Below, one piece after another: positions 45,411 through 55,014 of a stretch of DNA of 64,000 nt. Source of the stretch: Pyrrhosoma nymphula (Eukaryota; Arthropoda; Insecta; Odonata; Coenagrionidae); NCBI GenBank assembly GCA_963573305.1, contig OY754337.1, positions 83,527,094 to 83,591,093 of the forward strand, read 5' to 3'. A program made the translations under genes and the position numbers. Within the stretch, counting starts at the first letter, position 1, and each line of letters begins with the position of its first letter. Below the pieces are notes generated by a model. It was given only the letters and a program-made list of their open reading frames with translations. It searched no databases and was not told where the DNA came from.

Positions 45411-46256
45411 ATGCATTAAACAATACCCTATTAAAGTTAGTGTAACAACGAATATTGATGCATTAGCACAAATATATAATGCTTGTCGGGAGGGGAAGCC
45501 TCACAAGCATGCACAACACTATAGATATGCTTCCAATGTTAGCGGGACCGTTAGTATTTACGTATTTTGCAAATGCATAAACGGACATAGATACAAGAAT
45601 TATACTGAATTATAGCATCTTTCGCTCGTTTGAAGCCTCAAAGGCACAGTGGAATAACTGTCCTGGGTGGCTTAGTTTTTTATATAGCACACCTCTCGTA
45701 AAAATTTTATGGGCTGGAAATTCAACCCAGGCGAATATTTGCTGTTGCGATTGTGAATTCCATACAAACCCGTGGACACTTGTCTGCAGAGGGTGAGCTG
45801 CACTTTGTTTGGGCGCAGCAATCAAAGCGATGGATTGAAAAACGTTCCATGAGTGAGGACGAAAGCAACTAATTTTTTGCTCTTGTTTACTTATCCAGCG
45901 CCATTCTCTGAAAAAATAAAATAATATAGGTTCGTTCACTGTTTTTTCATGCGAAGGCTCAAACAATCGTGAAATGTATGTGCAATTATTGAAGACGAAG
46001 GGTCACGTAACACATTGTTACTATTGGAAAAGTGAGTTTTCCTCAAGTACTGGGCTGATGACTGAAGATATCCTTCAACACTCATCTTGTGCTCGGTCAG
46101 ATTTTTCACTGAAGTTTGAGCAATATCTGTAATTCAGTAAATTACTGACTGGATGGCGTCTTTTCGTGAAACATAGTATTAAAACCTGATACGCTGAATA
46201 ATTAATGACTCAAAATTCACCAATTCATCATTGACTTTGTGGTATTCCATTACAAG
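45411..46256. other. No recognised feature
   Basis: ORFs at 45097-45615 (+) and 45610-45966 (-) are of moderate length but show no domain or repeat pattern I recognise. Confidence 0.35.
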
Positions 46257-46448
46257 GTTTGTCGATGAATAACTGTTACTAATACCCCTTTTATTTAAAT
46301 GAAACAACCAGGGTTTCAGTGAATAATCACCATCATCAGACAATAATTGAGATCTCAATTAGTGCCTGATGATGGTGATTATTCACTGAAACCCGGGTCG
46401 CTTAATTCAAATAAAAGGGGTATTAGTAACAGTTATTCATCGACAAAC
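46257..46448. mobile_element. Palindromic mini-PLE with canonical CTGATGA core
   Basis: Arms 46257-46351 and 46356-46448 are inverted copies with a few differences and almost no spacer. Each reads outward as CUGAUGA, U, GGUG-AUUAUU-CACU, GAAACCC, then GGGUC (plus-strand arm) or UGGUU (minus-strand arm). ACCC/GGGU is a loop-less stem III and GUC the cleavage triplet in the plus-strand arm. Only two stem I pairs are obvious. No coding interior. Confidence 0.65.
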
Positions 46449-46534
46449 ATTATTAATTAAGGATTGTCACAAAAGCACTCTAACACAAATCCGCCCATGT
46501 TGTCCCTTTTCAGCATTGCTGGTGTGAGCCTTAA

Positions 46535-46755
46535 GAGTATATAGTTAAACAGAGGTTGCGTGATGAACTTCAACTGAAAAAAAAACTTTTTAAATTAATT
46601 GTACAATGTATTGTAAAGAGAAATGCGAACAATAATTTGGAAAAAAATCTTATTTCTTAGATCGTCGCCTGCGCTGTTTATATAAATAATACTGAAATGG
46701 TAATGTTTGTTGTATTTCCTGGTCACTTCCGATATTTAATTCATTGTACTTGGAT
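46535..46755 (-). repeat. Interspersed repeat, copy 2 (copy 1 at 4350)
   Basis: Inverted relative to 4350-4736, with shared blocks 'CCAAATTATTGTTCGCATT', 'ACAATACATTGTAC' and 'TTTATATAAACAGCGCAGG' on the minus strand. Shorter by about 140 bp. Identity unknown. Confidence 0.55.
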
Positions 46756-47234
46756 AACTCTGTGGTCTGAGCACTATGATGGACTGTGCGCTCACATCAG
46801 TCTATCGGCCATCTTGAGAAATGACGTAAGCGACAGCAGCGCTGATAGTGGTTCTGGAGTCCCGAATGGGTTCAGGTATTAGCCACCGTACGGAGCGCCG
46901 CCGTCTGTATATCCACCCTCATTGGTTGGTTCGTCCCTTCCTACTGCGACGCCTTTCCGAGCGCTGAGTTTCGTGGAATGAGGAGATAAAGAGAGGGAGA
47001 GGAAGGGATTTGAGTCGAGTGAATTAATGAATTGCCGCCACCAAAACCACCCGTTCGCCTCCGCTCCCCACGTACTTATACTGAGGGCCTGGAGCTGTGT
47101 TTGTGTGTGCAATTGGGTTGCCATTTCGACGCGCCACATATCAAACGCTTGGTACTAGCGAGATTTTTCGCAACTTACGGTTGAAACCATGTTCACTTTT
47201 ATTTTTCAAAATTTAAGCATTTATAGCAGTTTAG
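46756..47234. other. No recognised gene
   Basis: Mixed composition. The minus-strand ORF 46879-47139 has no recognisable domain. Confidence 0.35.
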
Positions 47235-47257
47235 GAATTGTTCTCGTTCTCTGCACC

Positions 47258-47346
47258 AGGTAATTGGCTTCATATTGGCCAGGTAATTGGCTTCATATTG
47301 GCCAGGTAATTGGCTTCATATTGGCCAGGTTATTGGCTTCATATGT
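47258..47346. repeat. 23-bp minisatellite from a PLE terminus
   Basis: Unit AGGTAATTGGCTTCATATTG plus GCC, present three times perfectly and a fourth time partially. The unit is part of the PLE terminus, present once in the relatives at 47800 and 55700, so the array arose by amplification inside this element. Confidence 0.9.
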
Positions 47347-47695
47347 GGGGGAGACAGGCTGAACGGTTGAGACGAGGCAGAGAGAGCACCGAAGGCATTT
47401 TAGATTAGCGCAACCAGAGAAGTCGGCAGTGGCGGAGCATAGCATCAATCAAGATCTTGCCATTCGATGGGGAGATGCAAAAATCCTTTCCCGCTCACAA
47501 CGCTACTGGGACCGCATTATCAAGGAAGCCTTCGGAAATCCGCCTTAATCCAAAACATTTAAATCGGGATACTGGCTTTCATCTGAGCAATACTTGGGCA
47601 CCTATAATAAATTGCATGAAAAACATAAAGAAAGAACAGAAAAGATTTCAAAGGAACATCAGCCAATCAGACGTCACTGGAGCTTAATTGTTGGA
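47342..47695 (+). pseudogene. PLE GIY-YIG endonuclease C-terminal remnant
   Basis: Plus-strand reading gives YVGETG, stop, TVETRQREHRRHFRLAQPEK, SAVAEHS, then AIRWGDAKILSRSQRYWDRI and IKEAFG, followed by a stop. These match the Penelope-type GIY-YIG nuclease layout: YxGET-G-x(3)-R-x(3)-EH, K-S-A-V-A-EH, a W-x-x-AKIL segment and a final R-x-(I/L)-x-EA. At least two in-frame stops and a truncated GIY end make it non-functional. The upstream RT domain is absent, replaced by the minisatellite. Confidence 0.75.
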
Positions 47696-48097
47696 CTCGT
47701 ATAACGGTCAATTCGGTTCAGTGTAAAATCCTACATAGAGAGAGTAACACGCCTTGAAATTGGAAAACAAGTCGTTTCCGAAACGTCGGCCAATATGAAG
47801 CCAATTACCTGGTGCAGAGCCCGAGAACAATTCCTAAATATTATTCACCGGGAGAAACTTAAATCGTATATTTATAGCAATGTTGGCTCATCTGGAGGTT
47901 CTAAAAAGTCCCTTTGGCATATGTTGTTTTTTACATTTTAACTGTCCATTTTAATGCTGGGGTTTTCAAATTTTTTACATGATGAACATTTATTAACGGC
48001 CAAAGAATATTTTTTATAGATATATTACAATACAAAGAAGTGTATCTTTAATTGTTTTAAGCTCTCCGTATCTCTCTTTCTTTTAAGCTCTCCGTAT

Positions 48098-49622
48098 CTT
48101 TCGAGCTCTACGAGACATGAAAAGGAATAAGGCGGTGGGAATAGATGACATACCTGCAGAGTTTTTAAAGAGCATGGGGAAGAACGGAAGAGGAAAACTT
48201 TTTGCGCTAATTCGTAAGATTTATGAGGATGGAGTGTGGCCGGAAGACTTCGCGAAGACTGTACTAATTCCTATACCGAAGAAGAGTAAGGCAAAAACTT
48301 GCGAAGACTATAGGACAATAAGCTTAATATCCCACGCGGCCAAAGTAGTTCTGAGGATTCTAAACAGAAGGCTAGAGAAGAAGGCAAATGAATACCTAGG
48401 TGACGACCAGTTCGGGTTTAGGAGAGGGACGGGAACGCGAGACGCTATAGCGGTGATGAGGACGCTAGTAGAAAGAAACCTAGAGTATGGACAGGATGTT
48501 TTTGCATGCTTCGTAGATTTCGAGAAGGCATTTGATCGGGTGGAATGGACGAAATTAATGGGAGTGTTGAAGAAATTAGGGGTCGATTGGAGGGACAGGC
48601 GTCTGATTCGAAATTTGTATATGAATCAGACTGCGCAGGTTAGGGTAGCCAATGGAGAATCGGGATGGGCCACGATAGGACGGGGAGTGAGGCAAGAGTG
48701 CCCACTATCGCCGTTGCTTTTTAATGTGTATTCAGAAGAAATGGTAAGGGAGGCTTGGGGGGAGGAGGAGGAAGGAATAAAGGTAGGAGGGGAGCTGATA
48801 AAATCAGTGAGATTTGCAGATGATCAAGCATTGGTTTGTCAGTCGGCCAAGGGGTTACAGTCAATGGTGAATGCATTAGAGGTGCAGTGCGAAAAGTATG
48901 GGATGAAGATCAATCACGAGAAAACGAAAGTAATGAGATTTTGTAAAAGTAAGAAGGCGGGGCTGAATGTAAGGGTGGGAGGGCAGAAGATAGAGCAGGT
49001 CGAGCAGTTTACGTATCAGGGTAGTATTTTGGAGGTTAATGGGTTTAGTGGTAAGGACATCAGGTGCAGAATTTCGCTAGCTAAAGAAGCATTTTCGAAG
49101 AGAAGGGAATTGATGAGGGGGGGTCTGAGAAGAGACGTAAAGAAGAGGCTGGTGAAAACTTTAATATGGAGCGTGGCGCTATATGGGTCGGAAACTTGGT
49201 CATTGCGAAGGGAGGATGTGCGTAGGCTTGAGGCGTTTGAGATGTGGGTTTGGAGAAGGATGGAGAAGGTTAGCTGGATGGCGAGAAAGACGAACGATGA
49301 GGTATTGGATATGGTCGGAGAGGAGAGGAAGCTTGTGGCAGAGGTTCGGAGAAGGCAGAAGAGATGGATGGAGGAGGTTTTGAGAGGCGAGGGCATACTG
49401 AAGAGAGTGATAGAGGGGAGAACACTGGGGAAGCGTGGAAAAGGAAGGAAGAGGATAGGAATTCTAGACGAAATAAGAGGAGGTAGAAGATATGAAGAAT
49501 TGAAGAGGGATCTAATAACGGGCCATCCTTAGGAGGGAATGCGAGACAATTTCTATTAGGTTGGGATACAAAATGGGGACTGTCCAAGAACCTACCAATC
49601 AGCTGGTAGAATACTTGAATGA
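48098..49622 (+). mobile_element. RTE-1 LINE, 5'-truncated copy with intact RT half
   Basis: Plus-strand copy starting at the RALRDMKRNKAVGID region. The endonuclease and the start of the RT linker are missing, and the 3' UTR, hairpin and short GAATGAAT tail are complete. Just upstream (about 48060-48095) 'AAGCTCTCCGTATCTTTCG' follows a near-copy 'AAGCTCTCCGTATCTCTCT', a duplication at the 5' junction. Confidence 0.9.
48117..49532 (+). pseudogene. RT and C-terminal half of RTE-1 polyprotein (471 codons)
   Basis: Open over 471 codons and nearly identical to residues 523-994 of the full-length protein at 36022-39006. It retains FVDFEKAFD, SPLLFNVYS and FADDQ, so the RT catalytic aspartates are present. 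A Gly-to-Glu change turns VRQGCPLSP into VRQECPLSP at a highly conserved position of RT motif B, FTYLGS has become FTYQGS, and the endonuclease is absent. The ATG at 48117 is an internal methionine, not a native start. It is a dead-on-arrival copy, though recent given the open frame. Confidence 0.88.
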
Positions 49623-50577
49623 ATGTATCTCTCTTTAGATCCATTACACACTTGGGAACATCTCTAAATGTGTTATGTGTACATATTTAAAGATATTCAT
49701 TGTTTCCCCCGTTGTTAATGCAGTATTTTCTAATATCATAGAGTGTTTTCCTTTTTGCCGTATGATGGCTGCATAATTTTATTATGTGATTTTTTTTCTT
49801 TCAGGGTTTTCAAATGCTTCTTTAGGGCTACAATGAAAAAATCAAATTATGTGCACTAGCAGATCAAGCAATCAAAAATAAACACACATTTAATTTACAA
49901 CGAACAAAAATAATAGATTTGGAACCTAACCTGTTTAAAAGATTATTTAAAGAAGTGGTGTACATCACAAAAAAAGCAAAACATTCTGCAATTTAAAAAA
50001 AGGCATCGCGAAATTAAGTAACATTAATTATAATTTGATATGTTATAACAACACTTAATTGTAATTTGATTTTTGAAAGCACCTAAATATACAGCAGTTC
50101 ACAAAAAAACAATTAATAATACCGAATGTATCGTCAAACAATGCATTCAGAAGGAACTCTCTCTGAGATAACTTGCAAAATAATATGTAAGCATATATAT
50201 ATTTCAAAATAGTTATGTACCAAAATTGTTATCCATATTCAATAGATGAATGTACAATACGCTATATTAATTTTTAATTGTAGCCCTGAAGAGCATGTAT
50301 AAAAATGCTAAACGACGGTAAAGAGAAATTAAAAATTAATGGACCTATATCTCCTGAAAGAAGAAGAAAAAATTAGCATTTTTAAGAAACTCGAAATAAG
50401 TGTAGTAATTTTAATGAAGCAAATACCTTGTTATACATACTTCTCTGTAGTTATCAAAATGTACTCATTTAATGCTTCAATTTGACGTACTTGCTTCATG
50501 CTGTACGTTGAAAACGCTTTCATAACCGAAAGTTACTTTTTTTCCATTTTATAAATAGTGGGTATTGCAGTGAATAC
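49623..50577. other. No recognised feature
   Basis: Very AT-rich with no ORF above 60 codons and no recognised repeat. Confidence 0.45.
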
Positions 50578-50659
50578 TAAAATTATTTTTGATACGGAGG
50601 CTTCCGCGGTGATTAATTGGAAAAGTATTTTCCGGGTTAAGGCCGCGTTGGTCCATTTG

Positions 50660-50710
50660 GGCGGACGACAGTTTCGGGCGCATTCCAGCTCCCGTCTTCA
50701 GGTCCAACTG
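50660..50710 (-). ncRNA. Hammerhead-like ribozyme motif, left arm
   Basis: Minus-strand copy of the motif described at 51017-51067, identical in its core. Both arms of this element therefore present the motif pointing outward from the coding remnant. Confidence 0.45.
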
Positions 50711-50744
50711 ATCTGCAGAGCATCATTTCAAAAATTTTCGCCTT

Positions 50745-50978
50745 TCCGCGGTTGCGGAGCATGCATGGTCAGAACCCGGACACGTGATTAAATTCCACGA
50801 ATCCAAAATCATTGCCAGAGAAAATAAATATTTCCCTCGGCTGATAAGGGAGGCAATAGAAATAGTGAACCACGGAAAGAACTTCAACAGGGAAGACGGT
50901 TATCCTCTCCCTGCATCTTTCAAACGGCTTTTCCAACAATGGGATTCAAACCGAACGTATCAGCGCGCACCTGACTAG
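50745..50978 (+). pseudogene. PLE GIY-YIG endonuclease C-terminus
   Basis: Open from SAVAEHAWSEPGHVIKFHES through KIIARENKYFPRLIREAIEI and NFNREDGYPL to a TAG at 50976-50978. The pattern SAVAEH, H-x-I-x-(F/W)-x-x-(S/A)-KII and R-x-(I/L)-REAIEI with a following N-x-(D/E)-DG is the C-terminal end of Penelope-type GIY-YIG nucleases. The GIY-YIG box itself and the whole RT domain are missing, so the fragment cannot act. No native start exists; the listed start is simply where the readable homology begins. Confidence 0.8.
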
Positions 50979-51016
50979 ATATATATAGAAGAAAATGATG
51001 CTCTGCAGATCAGTTG

Positions 51017-51067
51017 GACCTGAAGACGGGAGCTGGAATGCGCCCGAAACTGTCGTCCGCCCAAATG
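51017..51067 (+). ncRNA. Hammerhead-like ribozyme motif, right arm
   Basis: UUGGAC is followed by CUGAAGA, one extra C, then stem II GGGAGC-loop-GCGCCC (one A.G mismatch), GAAA, C-U-G, U, C, then GUCCG. GGAC pairs with GUCC to give stem I of four pairs plus a wobble, AC/GU with a one-base loop gives a minimal stem III, and GUC is the cleavage triplet. The strictly conserved CUGANGA and GAAA boxes are present. The extra base before stem II is not canonical. Similar short-stem-III hammerheads are known in Penelope-like elements and may work as dimers. Activity here is inference. Confidence 0.55.
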
Positions 51068-51119
51068 GACCAACGCGGCCTTAACCCGGAAAATACTTTT
51101 CCAATTAAAATTATTTTTG

Positions 51120-51432
51120 TTTAAATGACTGAGAAAACATTTCATTTGAGTTGCATTTCTGGCGGGTGGCGTGCCAGAAGTAGCTCCTTTTTCAAATCCA
51201 AAGTTGAAGCTCTTTTTTGGGATTTGTGGAAGTCACAGCGTTTCTGTTTTATCAATGATTACCTTCTTTTTCTAATTAATGTCTCTCTAGAGGGCACAGT
51301 CATACCGTATCTCGTGGAAAATGGCTTCAATTTTTTTTACAAATCTCTCGAAAAGCAGTGCCCATATGTGACTGATGTAATGGCATCACTTGAAAGAATA
51401 GATCATTTTCTTAATACTGGTATCTTGCTAAA
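51120..51432. other. No recognised feature
   Basis: An ORF of 112 codons (51125-51463) ends inside the following MITE. I recognise no domain in it. Confidence 0.35.
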
Positions 51433-51997
51433 TTTAGTTAGTTTGAGCGAGATAGTTTCCTAGTCATAAAAGGGACCATATTCGAATTTTGATTTTTAAT
51501 TTCAGAGTCTGCAAGAAGTGTGAAGAAAATATTGTAACATTAATGGCGCAAAAATACAGTAATATATGACAAAAATTCTCAGTAATTAAATAAATATGTC
51601 GACTTAAGACTCGAACTTGACTCGTTTTTTCACGCCCTACGGTGGGAACGCCTTCACAACGTGATTTTTTGCGATTCTGTAAAAAGTAATGCGGTGAGCT
51701 ATAAATTAATTTTTATACATAGTTGGGAAAACATACAAACTACACACCGTTAGTTTTTTAAAGAAATCTAGGTGCTAGAAGTCCCTAATTTTTTAAAAAT
51801 ATTCTCCCTCTGGAGCGCACAGCCGCAATCTATCCCATGTAAAACAGCTTGTATATTTTAAGGCAAATTGCTCGAAAAGTAGTTCGGTAATGGGTTAATA
51901 TTTTGATATCATTGGAAAGATGGGAGTTTTTTTCTTCAAAATGAGGTCAAATTCTACAAGTTCTAGGTGAAGTGATATTTCGCTCAAGCTACCTTAA
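51433..51997 (+). mobile_element. TTAA-type MITE, family A, copy 3
   Basis: The left end has drifted to TTAGTTAGTTTGAGCGAGA; the right end CGCTCAAGCTACCTTAA is well kept. The body carries all family A landmarks, including 'TTCTCCCTCTGGAGCGCAC'. Immediately to the right is a separate palindrome. Confidence 0.8.
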
Positions 51998-52000
51998 TTA

Positions 52001-52126
52001 AGATGTTAAAAAAATAAACTTGGTTATATTCCACGCAGTAGCATGGTGTTACTGTGTATTGCATTTCCCACAAACTGTGTGGAATATAACCAAGTGTATT
52101 TTTTTTAAACATCATGTCTCTTTATC
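52001..52126. repeat. Palindrome with about 45-bp arms
   Basis: GATGTT, an A-run and AACTTGGTTATATTCCAC are repeated inverted at the right (GTGGAATATAACCAAGT...AACATC). The centre (about 52055-52085) is not paired. It lacks the CUGANGA/GAAAC core, so I do not assign it to PLE. A related word ('GTGGAATATAACGAGG') occurs at about 60768. Confidence 0.6.
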
Positions 52127-53384
52127 CCACCAAGTAAACTCGCAAACCATTTATTTGGTACCTTAATTAATTCTAACCTAGCCAACGCATTCGTCTTCAT
52201 TTTTTTTTGTCGTTAATACCTCTCCCCTCCGTGTGGGCACTTAACACTTTCGGCGCCGTAATCGGAGCTCAAATTGATTCACCTGGCGACCGATTTCATC
52301 GCGCGCGGAGTGTTTATGTGGCGCTGCCTCCATTCCCACAAGAGCTGCTCCTGCTTAATTGTCGCCATTCGTCCTCTGCTTCCCCTTTTCCCCGCGTATC
52401 TCTCTCTCTAATTCTCTCTTGCTTTCCAATCTTCTCGGATTGCGCCCCCCATACCCTCCCTAGCAACCACACTCTTACATATATATATAGACACACGTCG
52501 CCACTCTCAAATTGATCCCCTCCGCGACTGTTGATGTATATCTTTTTTTTATCGATGATGTTTGAAACGTTCCCTCTTCCGCTCTTGTGTCTGTCTGTAT
52601 CTCTTCCCCACCTTGTCTGTTTTTCCTCGTGTTATTGCGCTGACGGGCGTCGCGTCGTTTGCTCCCAGGCGTATTGTTTCAACCCCCCCCAGCGAGTCGT
52701 CTTCTGTGCCAGGATGTTGCTCTTCAGCCGTTTGTACGTTTAGCGACCTGAATAAAAATATCGAATGAGCATATCGACAGTTACCTAGATATTTTAACTG
52801 TACACATGTAGGCGGCACGTGCTGAAATAAGCTTGTCGTGTCGAGATAGTACTCACAGTCGCTTGATACTAATTAGGCCTCTCCATAGTCTCGTTACTAA
52901 TTGATGAGCTGCTAGACTTTCGCAGGTATGGTGGCGTTATTGTGTTTTTTTTATTTCATGCTTCGATGTTGATTGAATGGAGAGTAATTAAAAAAGGCCG
53001 AGGATTTGTTTAAGTTCATATATTTTCACAATAAATTATGATTATGTAAATCAGCATAATTAGACCTTGCTCATACGATTCCGTTTAAGTCTTCTATGTA
53101 CATGTTGCCTTATTACTTACCCCTAGACTTGGTAGACTAGGTAGCTCACTTCAAAACAGATCGGGAGCAAAGTTGATGTGCTCTAAACAACAAAAGAACG
53201 TCGATTATGGCTGTTGTCCGTCCGTCGATTATGACAACATCCGTGACTGTTGTCAAGATCGTTGATTTTCAGTAAAGGCGGCAAACGTGTATATTGTGAA
53301 GTTTTTAATTAGGTATTCAGTGACAGAAAGCTAATTATTTTAAATACTTAATTTGAAAGAAAGCAACAAATTTAAACTTAACTT
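52127..53384. other. No recognised gene
   Basis: C/T-rich at 52330-52700 with overlapping ORFs on both strands that share no recognised motif. The rest is AT-rich. Confidence 0.4.
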
Positions 53385-53479
53385 TGTAACACGCCATTTT
53401 GGCCGTGTTGGCATAAGTATACGATTAAGGACGCCATTGTGTATATTTTAGGAACACGTGCTACCGCGAGGCAACAATA

Positions 53480-53612
53480 TCGTCTATGTTATGAAAACAA
53501 CTTTAAACAATACCATTTTCTGTTTACGTAAACAAACTATAACAATGCCGTCTATGTTATGAAAACAACTTTAAACAATACCATTTTCTGTTTACGTAAA
53601 CAAACTTATAAT
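53480..53612. repeat. Tandem duplication in the LTR-like arm
   Basis: Two consecutive units of about 68-70 bp, each ending in GTTTACGTAAACAAACT (itself holding the palindrome GTTTACGTAAAC). The same duplication exists in the right arm at about 54795-54930, so it predates formation of the palindrome. Confidence 0.85.
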
Positions 53613-53698
53613 AATGAAAGGGGAATAGCCTATCAGATACGAGAGAAGGGGAGAAAACCTGGAATATTCTAGAACATACAGGAGGGGAGATGAGATAG

Positions 53699-53706
53699 TA
53701 TAAAAG
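53699..53706 (+). promoter_or_regulatory. TATA box of LTR-like arm
   Basis: TATAAAAG, 314 bp from the TG start. The inverted arm has the same box as CTTTTATA at 54692-54699, so the two predicted promoters point toward each other. Confidence 0.5.
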
Positions 53707-54104
53707 GGATTGTCAAACAAGGAACGGGGCTTCTTCTTCTTCTGCTTCTTCTTAACAAGGGAGTCACAAGAGACGTTTATCGAGTGAAAGTCATACGAGA
53801 GTTTTTGCAGTGATAATTTGCCGGGAGTAAGCAGCTTTGGACAGCAATTACCAACGCCAGTGTCCTGTGTTAAGGAAGGATCCAGGAATCCGATAAACAG
53901 ATACTGGGGCATAGAGTATCGGGAATTCACTTTGTACAATATCCGGTGAAGTAGAACAAACATTATAAATTAATACGAATATATTTGAGAAGGGAACATA
54001 TATTGATTAAATGAGTAACTAAAGTGAATTTGTTTCATAATTGAAGAATAAAAGGGTTATTATAGATATATGTACTGTTCAAGTGTATCATTTTAGTAAT
54101 TAAT

Positions 54105-54292
54105 GTACTAGCCCCCCCTTATCAATTTCCTTATCACAGGGGTTCTAATAATTATTATTTCACGCGGTCCTAAACACGCGACGTTATATACTTGTATCGG
54201 CCCGACACACAAAAGGTACCCTTCACTTTATCACTTCTTACCTTGAGAGAGATCCTTTCCTTTCGGTAGTCCTTGGCGGCAAAGGTTAATGG
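54105..54292. other. Spacer of the LTR palindrome
   Basis: 188 bp present once, between the two arms. It contains a C7 run, 'CGCGGTCCTAAACACGCGACG' in the middle and 'TCGGCCCGACACAC' after it. It could be the residue of the internal region or LTR sequence not shared by the arms. No primer-binding site or polypurine tract is obvious. Confidence 0.5.
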
Positions 54293-55014
54293 ATTAATTC
54301 ATGCACTAAAATGATACACTTGAACAGTACATATATTTATAATAACCCTTTTATTCTTTACTTATGAAACAAATTCACTTTAGTTACTCAATTAATCAAT
54401 ATATGTTCCCTTCTCAAATATATTCGTATTAATTTATAATGTTTGTTCTACTTCACCGGATATTGTACAAAGTGAATTCCCGATACTCTATGCCCCAGTA
54501 TCTGTTTATCGGATTCCTGGATCCTTCCTTAACACAGGACACTGGCGTTGGTAATTGCTGTCCAAAGCTGCTTACTCCCGGCAAATTATCACTGCAAAAA
54601 CTCTCGTATGACTTTCACTCGATAAACGTCTCTTGTGACTCCCTTGTTAAGAAGAAGCAGAAGAAGAAGCCGCGTTCCTTGTTTGACAATCCCTTTTATA
54701 CTATCTCATCTCCCCTCCTGTATGTTCTAGAACATTCCAGGTTTTCTCCCCTTCTCTCGTATCTGATAGGCTATTCCCCTTTCATTATTATAAGTTTGTT
54801 TACGTAAACAGAAAATGGTATTGTTTAAAGTTGTTTTCATAACATAGACGGCATTGTTATAGTTTGTTTACGTAAACAGAAAATGGTATTGTTTAAAGTT
54901 GTTTTCATAACATAGACGATATTGTTGCCTCGCGGTAGCACGTGTTCCTAAAATATACACAATGGCGTCCTTAATCGTATACTTATGCCAACACGGCCAA
55001 AATGGCGTGTTACA
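54293..55014 (-). mobile_element. LTR-like sequence, right arm (inverted copy)
   Basis: Inverted copy of 53385-54104 ending GGCGTGTTACA. Differences from the left arm are few: one fewer TTC/GAA trinucleotide unit near 54655-54670, one codon-level change in the shared incidental ORF (Tyr/His), and scattered substitutions. Similarity looks above about 97 percent by eye, so the palindrome is young. No 4-6 bp target duplication is evident outside the ends. Confidence 0.7.

Larger units (their letters stand above)
47235..47858 (+). mobile_element. Penelope-like element, degraded, inverted termini
   Basis: The left terminus (about 47233-47280, containing GGAATTGTTCTCG and CTGCACCAGGTAATTGG) is inverted at the right (about 47790-47840, 'CCAATTACCTGGTGCAGAG' and 'CGAGAACAATTCC'). 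Between them lies a GIY-YIG coding remnant. Just before the right terminus (about 47752-47800), a variant core CUUGAAA-U-GGAAA-loop-UUUCC-GAAACGUCGG repeats the hammerhead-like layout. The palindrome at 55683-55775 is a coreless relative. Confidence 0.75.
50578..51119 (+). mobile_element. Compact PLE with perfect inverted termini and 14-bp target duplication
   Basis: TAAAATTATTTTTG is directly repeated at 50578-50591 and 51106-51119. Just inside, arms of about 113 bp (50617-50729 and 50992-51105) are essentially perfect inverted copies. Between them is the last part of a GIY-YIG ORF. About 25 bp at the left (50592-50616) lies outside the palindrome; Penelope elements are known to carry such a short extension at one end. 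The near-identical arms and intact duplication indicate a recent insertion. Confidence 0.8.
53385..54104 (+). mobile_element. LTR-like sequence, left arm of the large palindrome
   Basis: Starts TGTAACACGCC, as expected for an LTR beginning with TG. It contains a TATA box TATAAAAG at 53699-53706 and an AATAAA signal at 54047-54052, an order consistent with U3-R-U5. A unit of about 70 bp containing GTCTATGTTATGAAAACAAC and TTTACGTAAACAAACT is tandemly repeated at 53480-53612. A minus-strand ORF of 123 codons (53592-53963) runs across the TATA region and is present in both arms; I regard it as incidental. No gag-pol is present. Confidence 0.65.

Noticed and set aside
45097..45615. 172-codon plus-strand ORF as a gene
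   Set aside because: Overlaps another frame of similar length in pyrimidine-rich DNA and runs through the repeat-like hairpin at 45340-45410; no domain seen.
46257..46448. Rho-independent-terminator or bacterial attenuator interpretation of the palindromes
   Set aside because: The sequence context is eukaryotic repeats; arms of 50-110 bp with PLE termini and target duplications are explained by transposition.
53592..53963. 123-codon minus-strand ORF and its twin at 54439-54807 as a duplicated gene
   Set aside because: Both lie inside the LTR-like arms, cross the TATA box in antisense, have no domain and are duplicated only because the arms are. A low-complexity Lys/Gln run inside comes from a trinucleotide repeat.
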